A stretch of 64,000 nucleotides of DNA from Cardiobacterium valvarum (GCF_900460955.1 NZ_UFUW01000001.1:2492501-2556500); one strand, 5' to 3'; positions 1 to 9,540 are shown, counted from the first letter of the stretch. Notes: generated by a model not told the origin, from the sequence alone. Made by a program: numbers and translations.

Positions 1-1784
1 ACAGGCTGGGAGCAATCTGCAATTTTTTTCTCTAATTGCGGCAAAAACACACGACCACATTCAAACAACCGTAAATCCTGCTGCTGACGGTTCCGGTTGT
101 AAATCACTGCGCCAACTAACCCCGGCAGCAAGCTGAGCCGCATTTCTGCTAGATTTGCACTAATGGGATTTTGCAAGGTAATAGCAGGGCATTCTGGGAA
201 AAACGCCTGATGACTGGCGTTATCAATAAAGCTATATGTAACCGCCTCTTGGAAACCTTGTGCCACCAGCAGGTCACTGTAATAACGCAAACTGCGACTT
301 CCACCAGCGTCTTGTTGATACTGTACGACTGGCAAACGATCCGGAACATTCGCATAACCATCAATACGCGCGATTTCTTCGATCAGGTCTTCACCTATTG
401 CCAAGTCAAAGCGCCAAGTTGGGGGCGTTACCTGCCATGCGTTTTCAGTACGTTGCACTTCACCACCAAGCCCCATCAAGATAGAGTTGATGGTGATATC
501 GTCGTAACTATGACCAACACGCTGGGCGATAGCCTCTCGTGATACCGCTACCGGCAGACGTTGCGGTAGATTTTCTTCACTAACAGCGCTACTAAAATCT
601 TCCGCTTCGCCACCACAGATATCTAAAATCAATTGAGTTGCGAAATTTAAAGCCGTCTCTTGCAACGTGTAGTCCACGCCACGCTCGAAACGTTGGGCAC
701 TATCACTCGCCACACCAAAGCGACGAGCCTTACCAGCAATGCGCGTTGGATTAAACCACGCCGCTTCCAAAATGATGTCTTGTGTTGATGCTGAGCAAGC
801 GCTTTCTGCACCACCCATCACCCCTGCAATAGCTAGGGCTTTTTCTTTATCAGCGATAACCAATACGTCTTTATCCAAAACCGCTTCGCTATCGTTAAGC
901 AAGCGCAGTTTCTCTCCCGCTTGTGCGTACCGCACGACGATACCACCGCTGATTTTGTCGGCATCAAAAGCGTGCAGCGGTGTTCCCAGCATCAACATGA
1001 CGTAGTTGGTAACATCAACTACCGGGTCATGGGGACGAATACCTACACGGCGCAGTCGTTCAGCTATTTGTGGTGGCGTTGAGCGACTGACATCAATGCC
1101 TCGAATAATTCTGCCCAAATAACGCGGGCAATCTTGTGGTGTGCGGTTCTCAATTACCAATGAACACTTGCCACTAGTTGCGACTTCAGTCGCTGACAGG
1201 GGTGGCAGACTGAAATCTCCACCCAATTCTGCACGACAGAGCTGGACTATTTCCCGTGCCAAGCCCAGCATGGAAAAGCAGTCAGCGCGATTCGGCGTCA
1301 AGTCAATATCTATGATGCTGTCATTCAAATGCAAATAGTCACGAATATCTGCACCAATCGGCGCATCTTCTGGCAGGATCAGCAAGCCAGCATGCTCGTC
1401 ACTTAATCCCAGTTCGCGCGCAGAACAAAGCATGCCGAATGACTCTATTCCGCGCAATTTTGATTTTTTGATGCGTACGTCACCAGGCAACACTGCGCCA
1501 ATCGTTGCCAAGGGAACTCTGATACCAGCAGCTATATTGGGCGCACCACAAACAATTTGCAGCACCTCACTATTACCCGTATTCACGGTAGCCACCCGTA
1601 ATTTGTCCGCATCGGGATGTGCATTCACTGTCAGAACTTGCGAGACAATCACACCGGAAAATGATGGCGCTGCGAGAGTAACATCATCCACTTCCAAGCC
1701 AGCCATAGTCAGGCGCTCGACAAGCAGTTCGGGCGGCAAGTCAATGCCGTAGTCTTCTTTCAGCCATTGTGTACTTAACAGCAT
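1..1784 (-). CDS. pheT: Phenylalanine--tRNA ligase beta subunit (3' end outside window)
   Basis: Beta subunit of the alpha2-beta2 enzyme that charges tRNA-Phe; it carries the N-terminal tRNA-binding (EMAP-like) domain and the B3/B4 editing domain. The start is the ATG at 1782-1784 (MLLSTQWLKEDYGIDLPPEL), the usual PheT N-terminus. I checked the frame at the left edge, where it reads ...CGRVFLPQLEKKIADCSQP with no stop, so the gene is intact as far as seen. About 594 codons are present; the family is near 795, so the C-terminal anticodon-binding part is missing only because the window ends. It begins 9 bp after the pheS stop, so the two subunits are co-transcribed. Confidence 0.95.
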   Translation of the reverse strand, partial: MLLSTQWLKEDYGIDLPPELLVERLTMAGLEVDDVTLAAPSFSGVIVSQVLTVNAHPDADKLRVATVNTGNSEVLQIVCGAPNIAAGIRVPLATIGAVLPGDVRIKKSKLRGIESFGMLCSARELGLSDEHAGLLILPEDAPIGADIRDYLHLNDSIIDIDLTPNRADCFSMLGLAREIVQLCRAELGGDFSLPPLSATEVATSGKCSLVIENRTPQDCPRYLGRIIRGIDVSRSTPPQIAERLRRVGIRPHDPVVDVTNYVMLMLGTPLHAFDADKISGGIVVRYAQAGEKLRLLNDSEAVLDKDVLVIADKEKALAIAGVMGGAESACSASTQDIILEAAWFNPTRIAGKARRFGVASDSAQRFERGVDYTLQETALNFATQLILDICGGEAEDFSSAVSEENLPQRLPVAVSREAIAQRVGHSYDDITINSILMGLGGEVQRTENAWQVTPPTWRFDLAIGEDLIEEIARIDGYANVPDRLPVVQYQQDAGGSRSLRYYSDLLVAQGFQEAVTYSFIDNASHQAFFPECPAITLQNPISANLAEMRLSLLPGLVGAVIYNRNRQQQDLRLFECGRVFLPQLEKKIADCSQP

Positions 1785-1793
1785 GGTTTATCC

Positions 1794-2828
1794 TCAAAAT
1801 TCATGACGGAACTGACGCAGGAAACGTACATCGTTCTCGAAAAACTGACGTAAGTCCTGTACGCCATAACGCAGCATCGCTAAGCGTTCAATGCCCATAC
1901 CAAAGGCATAACCTTGGTAGATGTCGGGATCAACGCCCGAATTATGCAGCACTTGCGGATGCACCATGCCGCAACCCAAGACTTCCAGCCATTTCACATT
2001 GGCTCCGTCGCCTGCAGTAAAGAACGCAATATCAACTTCCGCTGATGGCTCGGTAAACGGGAAAAACGACGGACGGAAACGCACTTGCAAATCCTCGCGT
2101 GCAAAGAAATCGCGCAAAAAATGGATGATGATGCCTTTCAAATCAGCAAAGGTGCTGGATGTGTCCACGACCAACCCTTCTACCTGATGAAACATGGGAG
2201 TATGCGTTACATCCGAGTCGCTGCGATATACCCGCCCCGGTGCAATGATGCGCAGTGGTGCTCCTTCCTGCTCCATAGTGCGAATTTGTACACCAGACGT
2301 ATGGGTGCGCAGCACGGTTTGCGGATCAAAATAGAAGGTATCCTGCATTGCCCGTGCCGGATGATGTTCAGGGATATTGAGTGCGGTGAAATTATGAAAA
2401 TCGTCTTCGATTTCAGGACCATCTTTGACAACAAAGCCCAAGCGGACAAACCAGTCTTCAATACAGCGACGCGTCAGCGTGACAGGATGCAAGCCTCCTT
2501 TAAAATTCTGCCGTCCGGCGAGGGTAACATCAACCCGCTCAGATGTCAGTTTTCCCGCCATTTCTCGCTCTTTGAAAGCATCCATTTTTTCTTGCAAGGC
2601 TTGCTGAAAGCGTGTTTTGGCATCATTGATGATTTTCCCCAGCTGAGGGCGTTCTTCTGCACTCGCCTTGGCCAGTGCTTGCATATGCGCAGTAAAGATA
2701 CCTTTCTTTGAGAGATAGGTATTGCGCAAGGCTTCCAGCGCAGGTAAATCTAGTGCTTCTTTCAGTGATTTAAGCCCATCCTGTAAGGCTTTTTCCAACG
2801 CTTCTTTGACAGACGATTGTTCGCTCAC
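1794..2828 (-). CDS. pheS: Phenylalanine--tRNA ligase alpha subunit
   Basis: Catalytic subunit of phenylalanyl-tRNA synthetase, 344 residues (family about 330-345). It has an N-terminal coiled-coil arm (roughly residues 1-90) followed by the class II synthetase core. Visible motifs include [19 protein letters not shown] and the C-terminal [14 protein letters not shown] (motif 3). The start is GTG at 2826-2828 (GTG AGC GAA CAA), giving [15 protein letters not shown], which aligns with known PheS starts. It lies downstream of rplT and just upstream of pheT. A strong intrinsic terminator separates it from rplT, so it probably also has its own promoter in the 50 bp upstream. Confidence 0.97.
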   Translation of the reverse strand: MSEQSSVKEALEKALQDGLKSLKEALDLPALEALRNTYLSKKGIFTAHMQALAKASAEERPQLGKIINDAKTRFQQALQEKMDAFKEREMAGKLTSERVDVTLAGRQNFKGGLHPVTLTRRCIEDWFVRLGFVVKDGPEIEDDFHNFTALNIPEHHPARAMQDTFYFDPQTVLRTHTSGVQIRTMEQEGAPLRIIAPGRVYRSDSDVTHTPMFHQVEGLVVDTSSTFADLKGIIIHFLRDFFAREDLQVRFRPSFFPFTEPSAEVDIAFFTAGDGANVKWLEVLGCGMVHPQVLHNSGVDPDIYQGYAFGMGIERLAMLRYGVQDLRQFFENDVRFLRQFRHEF

Positions 2829-2881
2829 GTGATGTTCCCCGTGTATTTAGTTGCTACTGCCTGATAGTAGTAATGGCGGAT

Positions 2882-2912
2882 AAAAAACGGCTGCCTGACG
2901 CAGCCGTTTTTT
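2882..2912 (-). terminator. Intrinsic terminator between rplT and pheS
   Basis: Symmetric hairpin: a six-A run, stem CGGCTGC, short loop, GCAGCCG, then six T; it would work on either strand. It ends the rpmI-rplT transcript ahead of pheST. In E. coli this position holds the pheM leader and attenuator. Here I find only a three-codon ORF (ATG TCC TGT TAA) before the hairpin and no run of Phe codons, so Phe attenuation is not supported. Confidence 0.85.
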
Positions 2913-2928
2913 AACAGGACATAAAGTT

Positions 2929-3282
2929 TTATAAGGCCGCTTTCGCTTTTTCTGCCAAAACAGCAAAGACCTGTTTGTTATATACCGCCAGTTCAGCCAG
3001 TATCTTGCGGTCAATGCCAATTCCGGCTTTTTTCAGACCATTGATAAATCGGCTATAAGACAGTTCGTGTAAACGCGCAGCCGCATTGATACGGATAATC
3101 CACAGTTGACGGAATTGACGTTTTCTTGCCTTACGGTCACGATAGGCATACTGCCCTGCTTTGATGACCGCTTGCTTGGCCACACGAAAGACTTTGCGGC
3201 GGGCGTTGTAATAACCTTTGGCTGCTGCCAGTACTTTTTTATGACGGGCGCGTGCGGTAACGCCTCTTTTTACTCGTGCCAT
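2929..3282 (-). CDS. rplT: 50S ribosomal protein L20
   Basis: Large-subunit assembly protein that binds 23S rRNA, 117 residues, the normal family length. The sequence [19 protein letters not shown] and the basic N-terminal tail are diagnostic. In E. coli L20 also represses its own operon by binding the rpmI leader; that is family knowledge and I did not identify a pseudoknot here. It lies 10 bp downstream of rpmI and is followed by a terminator. Confidence 0.98.
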   Translation of the reverse strand: MARVKRGVTARARHKKVLAAAKGYYNARRKVFRVAKQAVIKAGQYAYRDRKARKRQFRQLWIIRINAAARLHELSYSRFINGLKKAGIGIDRKILAELAVYNKQVFAVLAEKAKAAL

Positions 3283-3292
3283 GTGCTACTCC

Positions 3293-3481
3293 TTAACCAA
3301 TCATTTGCTTTATGGCTTTTACATCACTGTCATGCACCATCGTTGTGCCGCGCAGACCGCGTTTACGTTTGGTGGATTTTTTGGTCAGGATGTGACGCGC
3401 ATGGGAGTGGGAACGTTTGTAGCCGTTCGCCGTTTTTTTGAAGCGCTTGGCTGCGCCTCGGTGGGTTTTTAATTTAGGCAT
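3293..3481 (-). CDS. rpmI: 50S ribosomal protein L35
   Basis: Small basic protein of the large ribosomal subunit, 62 residues. The start [20 protein letters not shown] and the internal [15 protein letters not shown] are typical of L35. It sits between infC and rplT, as in most bacteria. The 64-bp gap from infC is where translational control by L20 acts in E. coli; I see a modest GC-rich stem there but no clear operator. Confidence 0.97.
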   Translation of the reverse strand: MPKLKTHRGAAKRFKKTANGYKRSHSHARHILTKKSTKRKRGLRGTTMVHDSDVKAIKQMIG

Positions 3482-3545
3482 TTTAAAACTCGCATTGTTT
3501 ATTTTGGTTTCCGCAGCACTTTTGCACTGCGATACGGCTGACAGG

Positions 3546-4061
3546 TTATTTCTTCGGGGCGAAGACCATCACCATCTGGCGACCTTCCATCCCCGCCTTT
3601 TGCTCAACAATCCCGACTTCGGCCAAATCGGCTTCGATACGGGTAAGCAGTTCCTGCCCGAGACCCTGGTGTGCCATTTCGCGTCCACGAAAGCGAACGG
3701 TCACTTTGGCTTTGTCACCATCTGTAAGGAAACGATTCAGGTTGCGCAGTTTGACCTGGTAGTCTCCCTCGTCCGTCCCCGGACGAAATTTGATCTCTTT
3801 GACCTGGATGCGCTTCTGGTTTTTCCGCGCTTCCTGTTGCTTTTTCTGTTGCTCGAATCGGAATTTACCGTAATCCATGATTCGGCATACTGGTGGTTCG
3901 GCATTTGCCGCCACTTCTACCAAATCCAGATCTTGTTCGTATGCAGCATTCAAAGCGTCTTCGACAGATACGATGCCGAGCTGTTCGCCATCGGCACCAA
4001 TCAGACGAATTTGTGCGTCCGTGATTTTTTCGTTGACGCGGGTTTCCGGTTGCTTGGCTAT
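3546..4061 (-). CDS. infC: Translation initiation factor IF-3, apparent AUA start
   Basis: IF-3 binds the 30S subunit and checks start-codon and initiator-tRNA pairing. The 171-residue protein has the N-domain, a basic linker rich in K and Q, and the C-domain with [20 protein letters not shown] and [10 protein letters not shown]. There is no ATG, GTG or TTG at the expected N-terminus. The frame runs up to ATA at 4059-4061 ([21 protein letters not shown]), with AGGAG (complement of 4069-4073) seven bases upstream. That start gives the normal family length. A TTG at 3953 would remove about 36 conserved residues. IF-3 genes are known to use rare AUU-type starts for autoregulation. The Shine-Dalgarno site lies inside the last codons of thrS, so the two are coupled. 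Confidence 0.93.
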   Translation of the reverse strand: MAKQPETRVNEKITDAQIRLIGADGEQLGIVSVEDALNAAYEQDLDLVEVAANAEPPVCRIMDYGKFRFEQQKKQQEARKNQKRIQVKEIKFRPGTDEGDYQVKLRNLNRFLTDGDKAKVTVRFRGREMAHQGLGQELLTRIEADLAEVGIVEQKAGMEGRQMVMVFAPKK

Positions 4062-4062
4062 G

Positions 4063-5982
4063 CTAAATCTCCTGTGCTTTTGTGCTGCTTTGTTCTTGCA
4101 TCAGGGCAATTAAATCGGTGACAGGCATCGCGCCTAGGTCTTTACCGTCGCGCTTGCGCACTGCCACCGTTGCCGATGATTTTTCCCGCTCACCCGTGAC
4201 CAATAAATAGGGGACGCGTTGCAGGGTATGCTCGCGGATTTTATAGCTAATTTTTTCATTTCGCAAATCTTTTTCCGCACGCAGGCCTGCTGCGACAAGT
4301 TGTTCGGCGACTTCATTCGCGTAGCCCGCCTGGGCATCGGTAATCGGCATGATGACCGCCTGTACCGGCGACAGCCACAGCGGCATTTGCCCTGCATATT
4401 GTTCAATCAGGATACCGATGAAGCGCTCCAACGAGCCAAGGATGGCGCGGTGGATCATCACCGGCGTCTGCCGTTCGTCGTTTTCATCAATGTAGTGCGC
4501 GCCGAGGCGTTCCGGCATGGAGAAGTCAAGCTGGACGGTGCCGCACTGCCAACGGCGACCGAGGCTGTCTTTCAGGGTAAATTCGATTTTCGGACCGTAG
4601 AACGCGCCTTCTCCGGGTTGCAGGCGGAACGGTCTTTCCTGTGCTTCCAGCGCCGCTTGCAGATCGGCTTCGGCTTCATCCCAGATTTCATCGGATCCCA
4701 CCCGTTTTTCCGGACGGGTGGACAGTGCGAGTTCAACTTCGTGGAAACCGAAGTCTTTGTACACTTCGTACACCATCTGGCAGCAACGCTCTATTTCTTC
4801 ACGGATTTGTCCTCGCGTACAGAAGATATGACCATCGTCCTGCACAAAACGGCGCACCCGCATCAGACCGTGCAGCGTGCCAGACGGTTCGTTACGGTGG
4901 CAGATACCAAATTCGGCGTAGCGCACCGGTAGTTCGCGGTAGCTGCGCAGGCCCTGGTTAAAAATCTGGATGTGGCCTGGGCAGTTCATCGGCTTGACGG
5001 CGTAATCGTGCTCGTCAATGCAGCAGGTGAACATATTGCCGCCGAACTTGTCCCAGTGGCCGGATTTTTCCCACAGCGAGCGATCAAGGATTTGCGGCCC
5101 CTGCACCTCTTCGTAGCCGTATTTGCGCAGTTTTCCGCGCATATAGTTCTCGATTTCGCGGTAGATAACCCAGCCCTTGGCGTGCCAGAACACCATCCCC
5201 GGTGCTTCTTCCTGCAAGTGGAAGAAATCCAGCTGCTTGCCAATTTTGCGGTGATCGCGTTTTTCCGCTTCTTCCTGCTGTTGCAGATAGGCATCCAGTG
5301 TTTTCTGATCAGCGAAGGCGACACCGTAAATGCGTTGCAGCGGTTCGCCGCTGGCATCGCCACGCCAGTATGAGCCGGACAACTTCGTCAATTTAAACGC
5401 CTTGACATGCCCCATATGCGGCACATGCGGGCCGCGACACATATCCAGGTATTCCTGATGGTGATACAGGCCGACCTGCTTGACGCTGTCGTCGAAATCA
5501 TCAATCAGGCGTACCTTGAAATCCTCGTGGCGGTCGGAGAATGCCTGACGCGCCTCGGCGACCGGCGTCCACACTTTCTCGACCGTATAACCCGTTGCGG
5601 CCAGCTCCTTCATCCGCTTTTCCAGCATTTCCAAATCTTCCGGGGTGAAGCGGTGGCTGCTGTCAATGTCGTAGTAGAAGCCGTTTTCAATCACCGGCCC
5701 GATGACCATCTTCGCTTCCGGCCACAGTTGCTTCAATGCGTGCCCAAGCAAGTGTGCGGTTGAGTGGCGGATGATGTGCACACCGGCTTCGTCCTTGCTG
5801 GTGATGATGGCGACATGCGCATCAGCGGTAATCGCATCGCTCAAATCGCGTTCCTCGCCATTTACCACTACGGCGATAGCGGCTTTGGCAAGACCACTGC
5901 CGATAGCAGCGGCAATCTGCGCGCCGTTGGCCGGATTCTCAAACTGACGGACTCTGCCGTCGGGCAACGTAATATTCAACAT
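4063..5982 (-). CDS. thrS: Threonine--tRNA ligase
   Basis: Class II synthetase that charges tRNA-Thr and edits mis-acylated Ser. The 639-residue protein has an N-terminal TGS domain ([20 protein letters not shown]), the editing domain with [11 protein letters not shown], then the catalytic core (NCPGHIQIF and a motif 2 region with [14 protein letters not shown]) and the anticodon-binding domain. I chose ATG at 5980-5982 because AGGA lies six bases upstream; a GTG 33 bases further up would add residues not found in the family. The stop codon lies one base before the infC start. A terminator-like hairpin lies 8 bases before the Shine-Dalgarno site. Confidence 0.97.
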   Translation of the reverse strand: MLNITLPDGRVRQFENPANGAQIAAAIGSGLAKAAIAVVVNGEERDLSDAITADAHVAIITSKDEAGVHIIRHSTAHLLGHALKQLWPEAKMVIGPVIENGFYYDIDSSHRFTPEDLEMLEKRMKELAATGYTVEKVWTPVAEARQAFSDRHEDFKVRLIDDFDDSVKQVGLYHHQEYLDMCRGPHVPHMGHVKAFKLTKLSGSYWRGDASGEPLQRIYGVAFADQKTLDAYLQQQEEAEKRDHRKIGKQLDFFHLQEEAPGMVFWHAKGWVIYREIENYMRGKLRKYGYEEVQGPQILDRSLWEKSGHWDKFGGNMFTCCIDEHDYAVKPMNCPGHIQIFNQGLRSYRELPVRYAEFGICHRNEPSGTLHGLMRVRRFVQDDGHIFCTRGQIREEIERCCQMVYEVYKDFGFHEVELALSTRPEKRVGSDEIWDEAEADLQAALEAQERPFRLQPGEGAFYGPKIEFTLKDSLGRRWQCGTVQLDFSMPERLGAHYIDENDERQTPVMIHRAILGSLERFIGILIEQYAGQMPLWLSPVQAVIMPITDAQAGYANEVAEQLVAAGLRAEKDLRNEKISYKIREHTLQRVPYLLVTGEREKSSATVAVRKRDGKDLGAMPVTDLIALMQEQSSTKAQEI

Positions 5983-5995
5983 AAACATTCCTGAC

Positions 5996-6022
5996 AAAAA
6001 AGCGGCGACTACCACACGCCGC
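5996..6022 (-). terminator. Hairpin with U-run in the thrS leader
   Basis: On the minus strand: stem GCGGCG, loop of nine bases, CGCCGC, then six T, ending just before the thrS Shine-Dalgarno site. It is shaped like an intrinsic terminator. As it follows another terminator (6025-6062), it may be a tandem terminator of the upstream gene or an attenuator for thrS. Confidence 0.55.
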
Positions 6023-6024
6023 CG

Positions 6025-6062
6025 GAAAAAAGAAGGCGGGCATTGTACGCCAACGCCCGCCA
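6025..6062 (-). terminator. Intrinsic terminator of the NagB-II gene
   Basis: On the minus strand: GGCGGGC, loop of 13 bases, GCCCGCC, then TTCTTTTTT, starting 5 bases after the stop codon of the SIS-domain gene. Confidence 0.75.
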
Positions 6063-6066
6063 GCGG

Positions 6067-7080
6067 TCACACCGTCTGCGTCACCTTCTGCAAAAACGGC
6101 GGTTCATCCGGATTCAGGCCGCGCGCCTCGGCGAGATGGGCGGCAGTGACATACCACGACAAAATCCCGGTCAACCCGTGCAACGCCTCGTGCCCGGCAT
6201 CCACCAGCGACAAATGCAGCGTATCCGGCACCCGCTTGTCACTCACCAGCAGCACGCGCGCGCCACGTTCGGCGAAGCGGGCGGCGAGTTGCAACGCATC
6301 CTCCTGATAACGGTCGGGCGGGGCGAAGAGCAGCACCGGAAAACCGTCATGCACAATCGCCATCGGCCCGTGCCGCACCTCAGCGGCGGAAAACGCCTCG
6401 CCCTGCAACTGACACGTTTCCTTGCACTTCAACGCCGCCTCCTGCGCCACCGGCAGCCCTGTGCCGCGCCCGACCACAAACAGCCGCTCCTGCGACCGCA
6501 GCACTTCAATCGCCGCTGCCCAATCCGCCTGCGCCGCCTGATGCAACCGTTCCGGTAACGCATCCAGCGCCTGCGACAACGCCGCATCGCCATGCCAATG
6601 CGCCAGCAAGTGCAGCGCCAGCGTGACCGTTGCGATAAAACTCTTTGTCGCAGCGACACTCTTTTCCTCGCCCGCCTGTACCGGCAGCACATGCTGACTG
6701 GCCTCCGCCAGCGGCGACGGCACCACATTCACCAGCGCCGCCGATTGCGCACCACCTGCCATCAGCGCCTGCAACATCGCAATCACATCCGGCGGACTGC
6801 CCGACTGCGACGCGGCGAGCACCAAATAGCCCTCCACCTGCCACGGCGTGGCCAGCACACTGCTAAGCGACGGCGGCAGTGACGCCACCGGCATCCCGCG
6901 CGAATGCATCAATACATACGCCCAATAACCCAGGGCATGATCGGACGTACCACGTCCGACCGTGACCACCCCGCGCGGCGGGCGGGCTTTCAGCGCTTCA
7001 GCAAGCGCCAGCGCGGACGAAAAATCCTGTGCGGCAACCCGTTCAGCGGATTCACGCGCTTCCTGCAACATAAAAGACAT
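6067..7080 (-). CDS. Glucosamine-6-phosphate deaminase, NagB-II type (SIS domains)
   Basis: Predicted cytoplasmic enzyme converting glucosamine-6-P to fructose-6-P plus ammonia. The 337-residue protein has two SIS domains: the first with GRGTSDHALGYWAY and ASQSGSPPDVI, the second with GRGTGLPVAQEAALKCKETC and FSAAEVRHGP. The signature AGEEKSVAATKSFIATV and the C-terminus LNPDEPPFLQKVTQTV match NagB-II rather than GlmS; the glutaminase domain of GlmS is absent. The start ATG has GAGGTG five bases upstream. It diverges from agaR across 373 bp. With agaS nearby it gives the cluster two SIS deaminase/isomerases, perhaps one for the glucosamine and one for the galactosamine branch. Confidence 0.82.
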   Translation of the reverse strand: MSFMLQEARESAERVAAQDFSSALALAEALKARPPRGVVTVGRGTSDHALGYWAYVLMHSRGMPVASLPPSLSSVLATPWQVEGYLVLAASQSGSPPDVIAMLQALMAGGAQSAALVNVVPSPLAEASQHVLPVQAGEEKSVAATKSFIATVTLALHLLAHWHGDAALSQALDALPERLHQAAQADWAAAIEVLRSQERLFVVGRGTGLPVAQEAALKCKETCQLQGEAFSAAEVRHGPMAIVHDGFPVLLFAPPDRYQEDALQLAARFAERGARVLLVSDKRVPDTLHLSLVDAGHEALHGLTGILSWYVTAAHLAEARGLNPDEPPFLQKVTQTV

Positions 7081-7114
7081 AAAAACACCTCACAAAAAAA
7101 CAAGTACACGCACA

Positions 7115-7150
7115 CCGCCAAGCGGCGTAAACACCGGATTCTCGCCAAGC
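7115..7150 (+). repeat. Dispersed repeat copy (CCGCCAAGCGG family)
   Basis: CCGCCAAGCGGCGTAAACAC followed by CGG and a second half-site TCGCCAAGC. This is a full-length copy with the palindromic core, the TAAACAC spacer and a second GCCAAGC. Confidence 0.75.
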
Positions 7151-7391
7151 AGAAAAACCCGCCCCGTCGCGTACCACAACAAAACACGCGGGACACGTTC
7201 AAATGCCCGCACCACTGTGCATCATAACGCAACCCCCGCCGCAGAGACTAACCGCGCCGCTGCCGTTCAACATCCCGGTAAAACCAAGAAATACAGAGAC
7301 AAAACAAAAACAAATGAGGGAAAAACCGCTACCGCACCCCAATGCCAACCACAGAAAAATTCCACGTAACTCACAAATTTCCACAAAAATA

Positions 7392-7420
7392 TTGACACCA
7401 TAAACACTCAGTCATAACAT
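7392..7420 (+). promoter_or_regulatory. Sigma-70 promoter for agaR-kbaZ
   Basis: A perfect -35 TTGACA at 7392-7397, a 17-bp spacer and -10 TAACAT (4 of 6) at 7415-7420. The agaR ATG is 33 bases beyond the -10 box, with AAGGAG in the leader. Confidence 0.75.
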
Positions 7421-7453
7421 CGAACTTCATCCCTTATTGCAAGGAGACGTCCC

Positions 7454-8272
7454 ATGTCCTCATCTTCTTCCTCAATGAAATCCGACACCACCGTTGACCG
7501 CCGTGCACAAATACAAACTCTGCTCAACGAACAGGGTGTCGTCAATTCACAAGAACTCGCCGAGCGCTTCGAAGTCTCACTGATGACCATCTACCGCGAC
7601 CTTGACTACCTGCAAGAACAGGGCGTCGCCAAGCGGCAGCACGGCGGCGCCGTTTCTGCCGACCGCTTCATCTCGCCGCTCAAGCGCAGCATGCGTGAAT
7701 CGCAGAACGTCAACGCCAAACGCATCATCGGCCGCTGGGCGGCGGCGAACCTCATCAACACCATCGACGACTCCCTCGTCATCGACTCCGGCACCACCAC
7801 CCTCGAATTCGTGCGTGCCCTGCCCGATGCCGCCATCAACGTCATGGTCAACAGCCTCGATGCCCTGTCCGTCCTCGCCGCGCACAAAAACACCAACGTG
7901 TACGCTCTCGGCGGCGAACTGCGCAAAGACGTCATGGCCTTTGAAGGGGCGATTACCACTGACAACCTGCGCCAGTGTCATTTCTCCAAAGCCTTCATCA
8001 GTGCCGACGGTATTGACATCGAAGCGGGGCTGACCACCACCAATGAGCAGCGCGCGCGCCTGACCCGCCTCATGGCCGAACACGCGCAGGAAGTGTATCT
8101 GCTCGCCGATTGCAGCAAATACGGCAAGCGCTCCTTCCGCACCTTCTTCCACTTTGACCGCATCACCGCCATCATCTCCGAAAGCGGCGTGCCCGAGCTC
8201 TACAAGCAACACTTCCGTCAACACGACATCCGTCTCATCGAAGTAAACGACAATGACCCAGACAAAAAATAA
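7454..8272 (+). CDS. agaR: DeoR-family transcriptional regulator, AgaR-like
   Basis: Sugar-phosphate-responsive repressor, 272 residues. The N-terminal helix-turn-helix spans about residues 17-70 (RRAQIQTLLNEQGVVNSQEL, then FEVSLMTIYRDLDYLQEQG). The C-terminal DeoR effector domain includes VIDSGTTTLEFVRAL and ISADGIDIEAGLTTTNEQ. AAGGAG lies seven bases before the ATG. The gene overlaps kbaZ by 20 bp and heads the amino-sugar operon, so AgaR is the natural regulator. The local regulon and effector (probably an amino-sugar phosphate) are inferred from the neighbours. Confidence 0.85.
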   Translation: MSSSSSSMKSDTTVDRRAQIQTLLNEQGVVNSQELAERFEVSLMTIYRDLDYLQEQGVAKRQHGGAVSADRFISPLKRSMRESQNVNAKRIIGRWAAANLINTIDDSLVIDSGTTTLEFVRALPDAAINVMVNSLDALSVLAAHKNTNVYALGGELRKDVMAFEGAITTDNLRQCHFSKAFISADGIDIEAGLTTTNEQRARLTRLMAEHAQEVYLLADCSKYGKRSFRTFFHFDRITAIISESGVPELYKQHFRQHDIRLIEVNDNDPDKK

Positions 8273-9530
8273 CAAAACCGGCGAAATCGTCGCCGCTCAC
8301 AAACACAGCGGCCACGGCGGTATCGTCTCCGTGTGCAGCGCGCACCCCGCTGTTGTCCGCGCCGCAGCCGAGCTCGCGCGCGAATACGGCGCGCCGCTCC
8401 TGCTCGAATCCACCTCCAACCAGGTGGACCAGTTCGGCGGCTACACCGGTCTCACCCCCGCCGAATACATCGAGCAAACCCGCGCCATGCTGCCTGCCGA
8501 CTGCGACGTCACCTTCGGTGGCGACCACCTCGGCCCGAACCGCTGGCAACATCTGCCCGCTGCCGAGGCCATGGCGAACAGCGAAGAACTCATCCGCAGC
8601 TACGTCGCTGCCGGCTACGAAAAAATCCACCTCGATTGCAGCATGAGCTGCGCCGGCGATCCCGTGCCGCTACCGGACGCCACCGTCGCCGAACGCGCCG
8701 CCCGCCTCTGCCGCATCGCCGAAGACACCCGCGCCGCCATGCCGGATGCCGTACCGCTCGTGTACATCATCGGCACCGAAGTCCCCGTACCGGGCGGGGC
8801 GAAAGAAGCCCTTGATGGCGTCACCCCGACCACGCCGGACGCCGCCCGCACCACCTACCGCATCCACCGCGAAACCTTCGCCGCACACGGCTTGGGCGAT
8901 GACGTCTGGGCGCGCGTCGTCGGCCTCGTCGTCCAGCCCGGCGTCGAATTCGACCACCACGGCGTCGAAGACTACCGTCCTGAACGCGCACAGGCGCTGT
9001 CCGACGTCGCTGACGAATTCCCGAACGCCATCTTTGAAGCACACTCAACCGACTACCAGACCCCGGAAGCCTTCAAAAACCTCGTACGCGACCACTTTGC
9101 CATCCTCAAAGTCGGCCCGGCGCTGACCTTTGCCTACCGCGAGGCCCTCTTCGGCCTGTGCCAGATTGCCATCGAACTCGGCCTGGAAACCGACACCGAC
9201 CTGATTGGCGAAGCCGATGCCGTCATGCGCGAAGACCCTGTTGACTGGCAGAAGTATTACCACGGCGACCGCCGCGAACAGCGCCTGCTGCGGGCATACA
9301 GCCTGTCCGACCGCATCCGCTACTACTGGACCAAACCGCGCCTTGCCAAAGCCGTACAAGAACTGCTGGACGTCCTCGGCAGCCGGGAAATCCCGCTCGG
9401 CGTTGCGCACCAATACCTGCCGCTGGGGGCGGAAGCCTGCCGCGCACGTGGCGAAAAAATCACCGCCGACAGCCTGATCAACAACACCATCAAGGCGGCG
9501 CTCGCCCCCTACTACGCCGCTTGCGCCTGA
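8253..9530 (+). CDS. kbaZ: D-tagatose-1,6-bisphosphate aldolase subunit, KbaZ/GatZ family
   Basis: Accessory subunit of the class II aldolase that splits tagatose-1,6-bisphosphate into DHAP and glyceraldehyde-3-P. It has 425 residues (family about 420-430). Visible motifs are LLLESTSNQVDQFGGYTGLTP near the N-terminus and TFGGDHLGPNRW around residues 90-100. In E. coli KbaZ/GatZ stabilises the catalytic KbaY/GatY subunit and is not itself the main catalyst. No kbaY homologue is present in this window, so the partner must be elsewhere or absent. Its start lies inside the agaR coding region, indicating translational coupling. Confidence 0.88.
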   Translation: MTQTKNNKTGEIVAAHKHSGHGGIVSVCSAHPAVVRAAAELAREYGAPLLLESTSNQVDQFGGYTGLTPAEYIEQTRAMLPADCDVTFGGDHLGPNRWQHLPAAEAMANSEELIRSYVAAGYEKIHLDCSMSCAGDPVPLPDATVAERAARLCRIAEDTRAAMPDAVPLVYIIGTEVPVPGGAKEALDGVTPTTPDAARTTYRIHRETFAAHGLGDDVWARVVGLVVQPGVEFDHHGVEDYRPERAQALSDVADEFPNAIFEAHSTDYQTPEAFKNLVRDHFAILKVGPALTFAYREALFGLCQIAIELGLETDTDLIGEADAVMREDPVDWQKYYHGDRREQRLLRAYSLSDRIRYYWTKPRLAKAVQELLDVLGSREIPLGVAHQYLPLGAEACRARGEKITADSLINNTIKAALAPYYAACA

Positions 9531-9540
9531 CATAAAAAGT

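Larger units (their letters stand above)
7081..7453. other. Divergent control region, nagB-II / agaR
   Basis: This 373-bp stretch has no convincing gene. It holds one copy of the dispersed repeat (7115-7150), an A-rich tract at 7285-7325 and the agaR promoter. On the minus strand the A-rich tract reads as repeated TTTGTTTT-like blocks. These resemble the T-rich operators of DeoR-family AgaR in enterics, which is an inference only. Confidence 0.5.

Noticed and set aside
2829-2928. pheM-type leader peptide
   Set aside because: Only a three-codon ORF (MSC) precedes the terminator; no Phe run.
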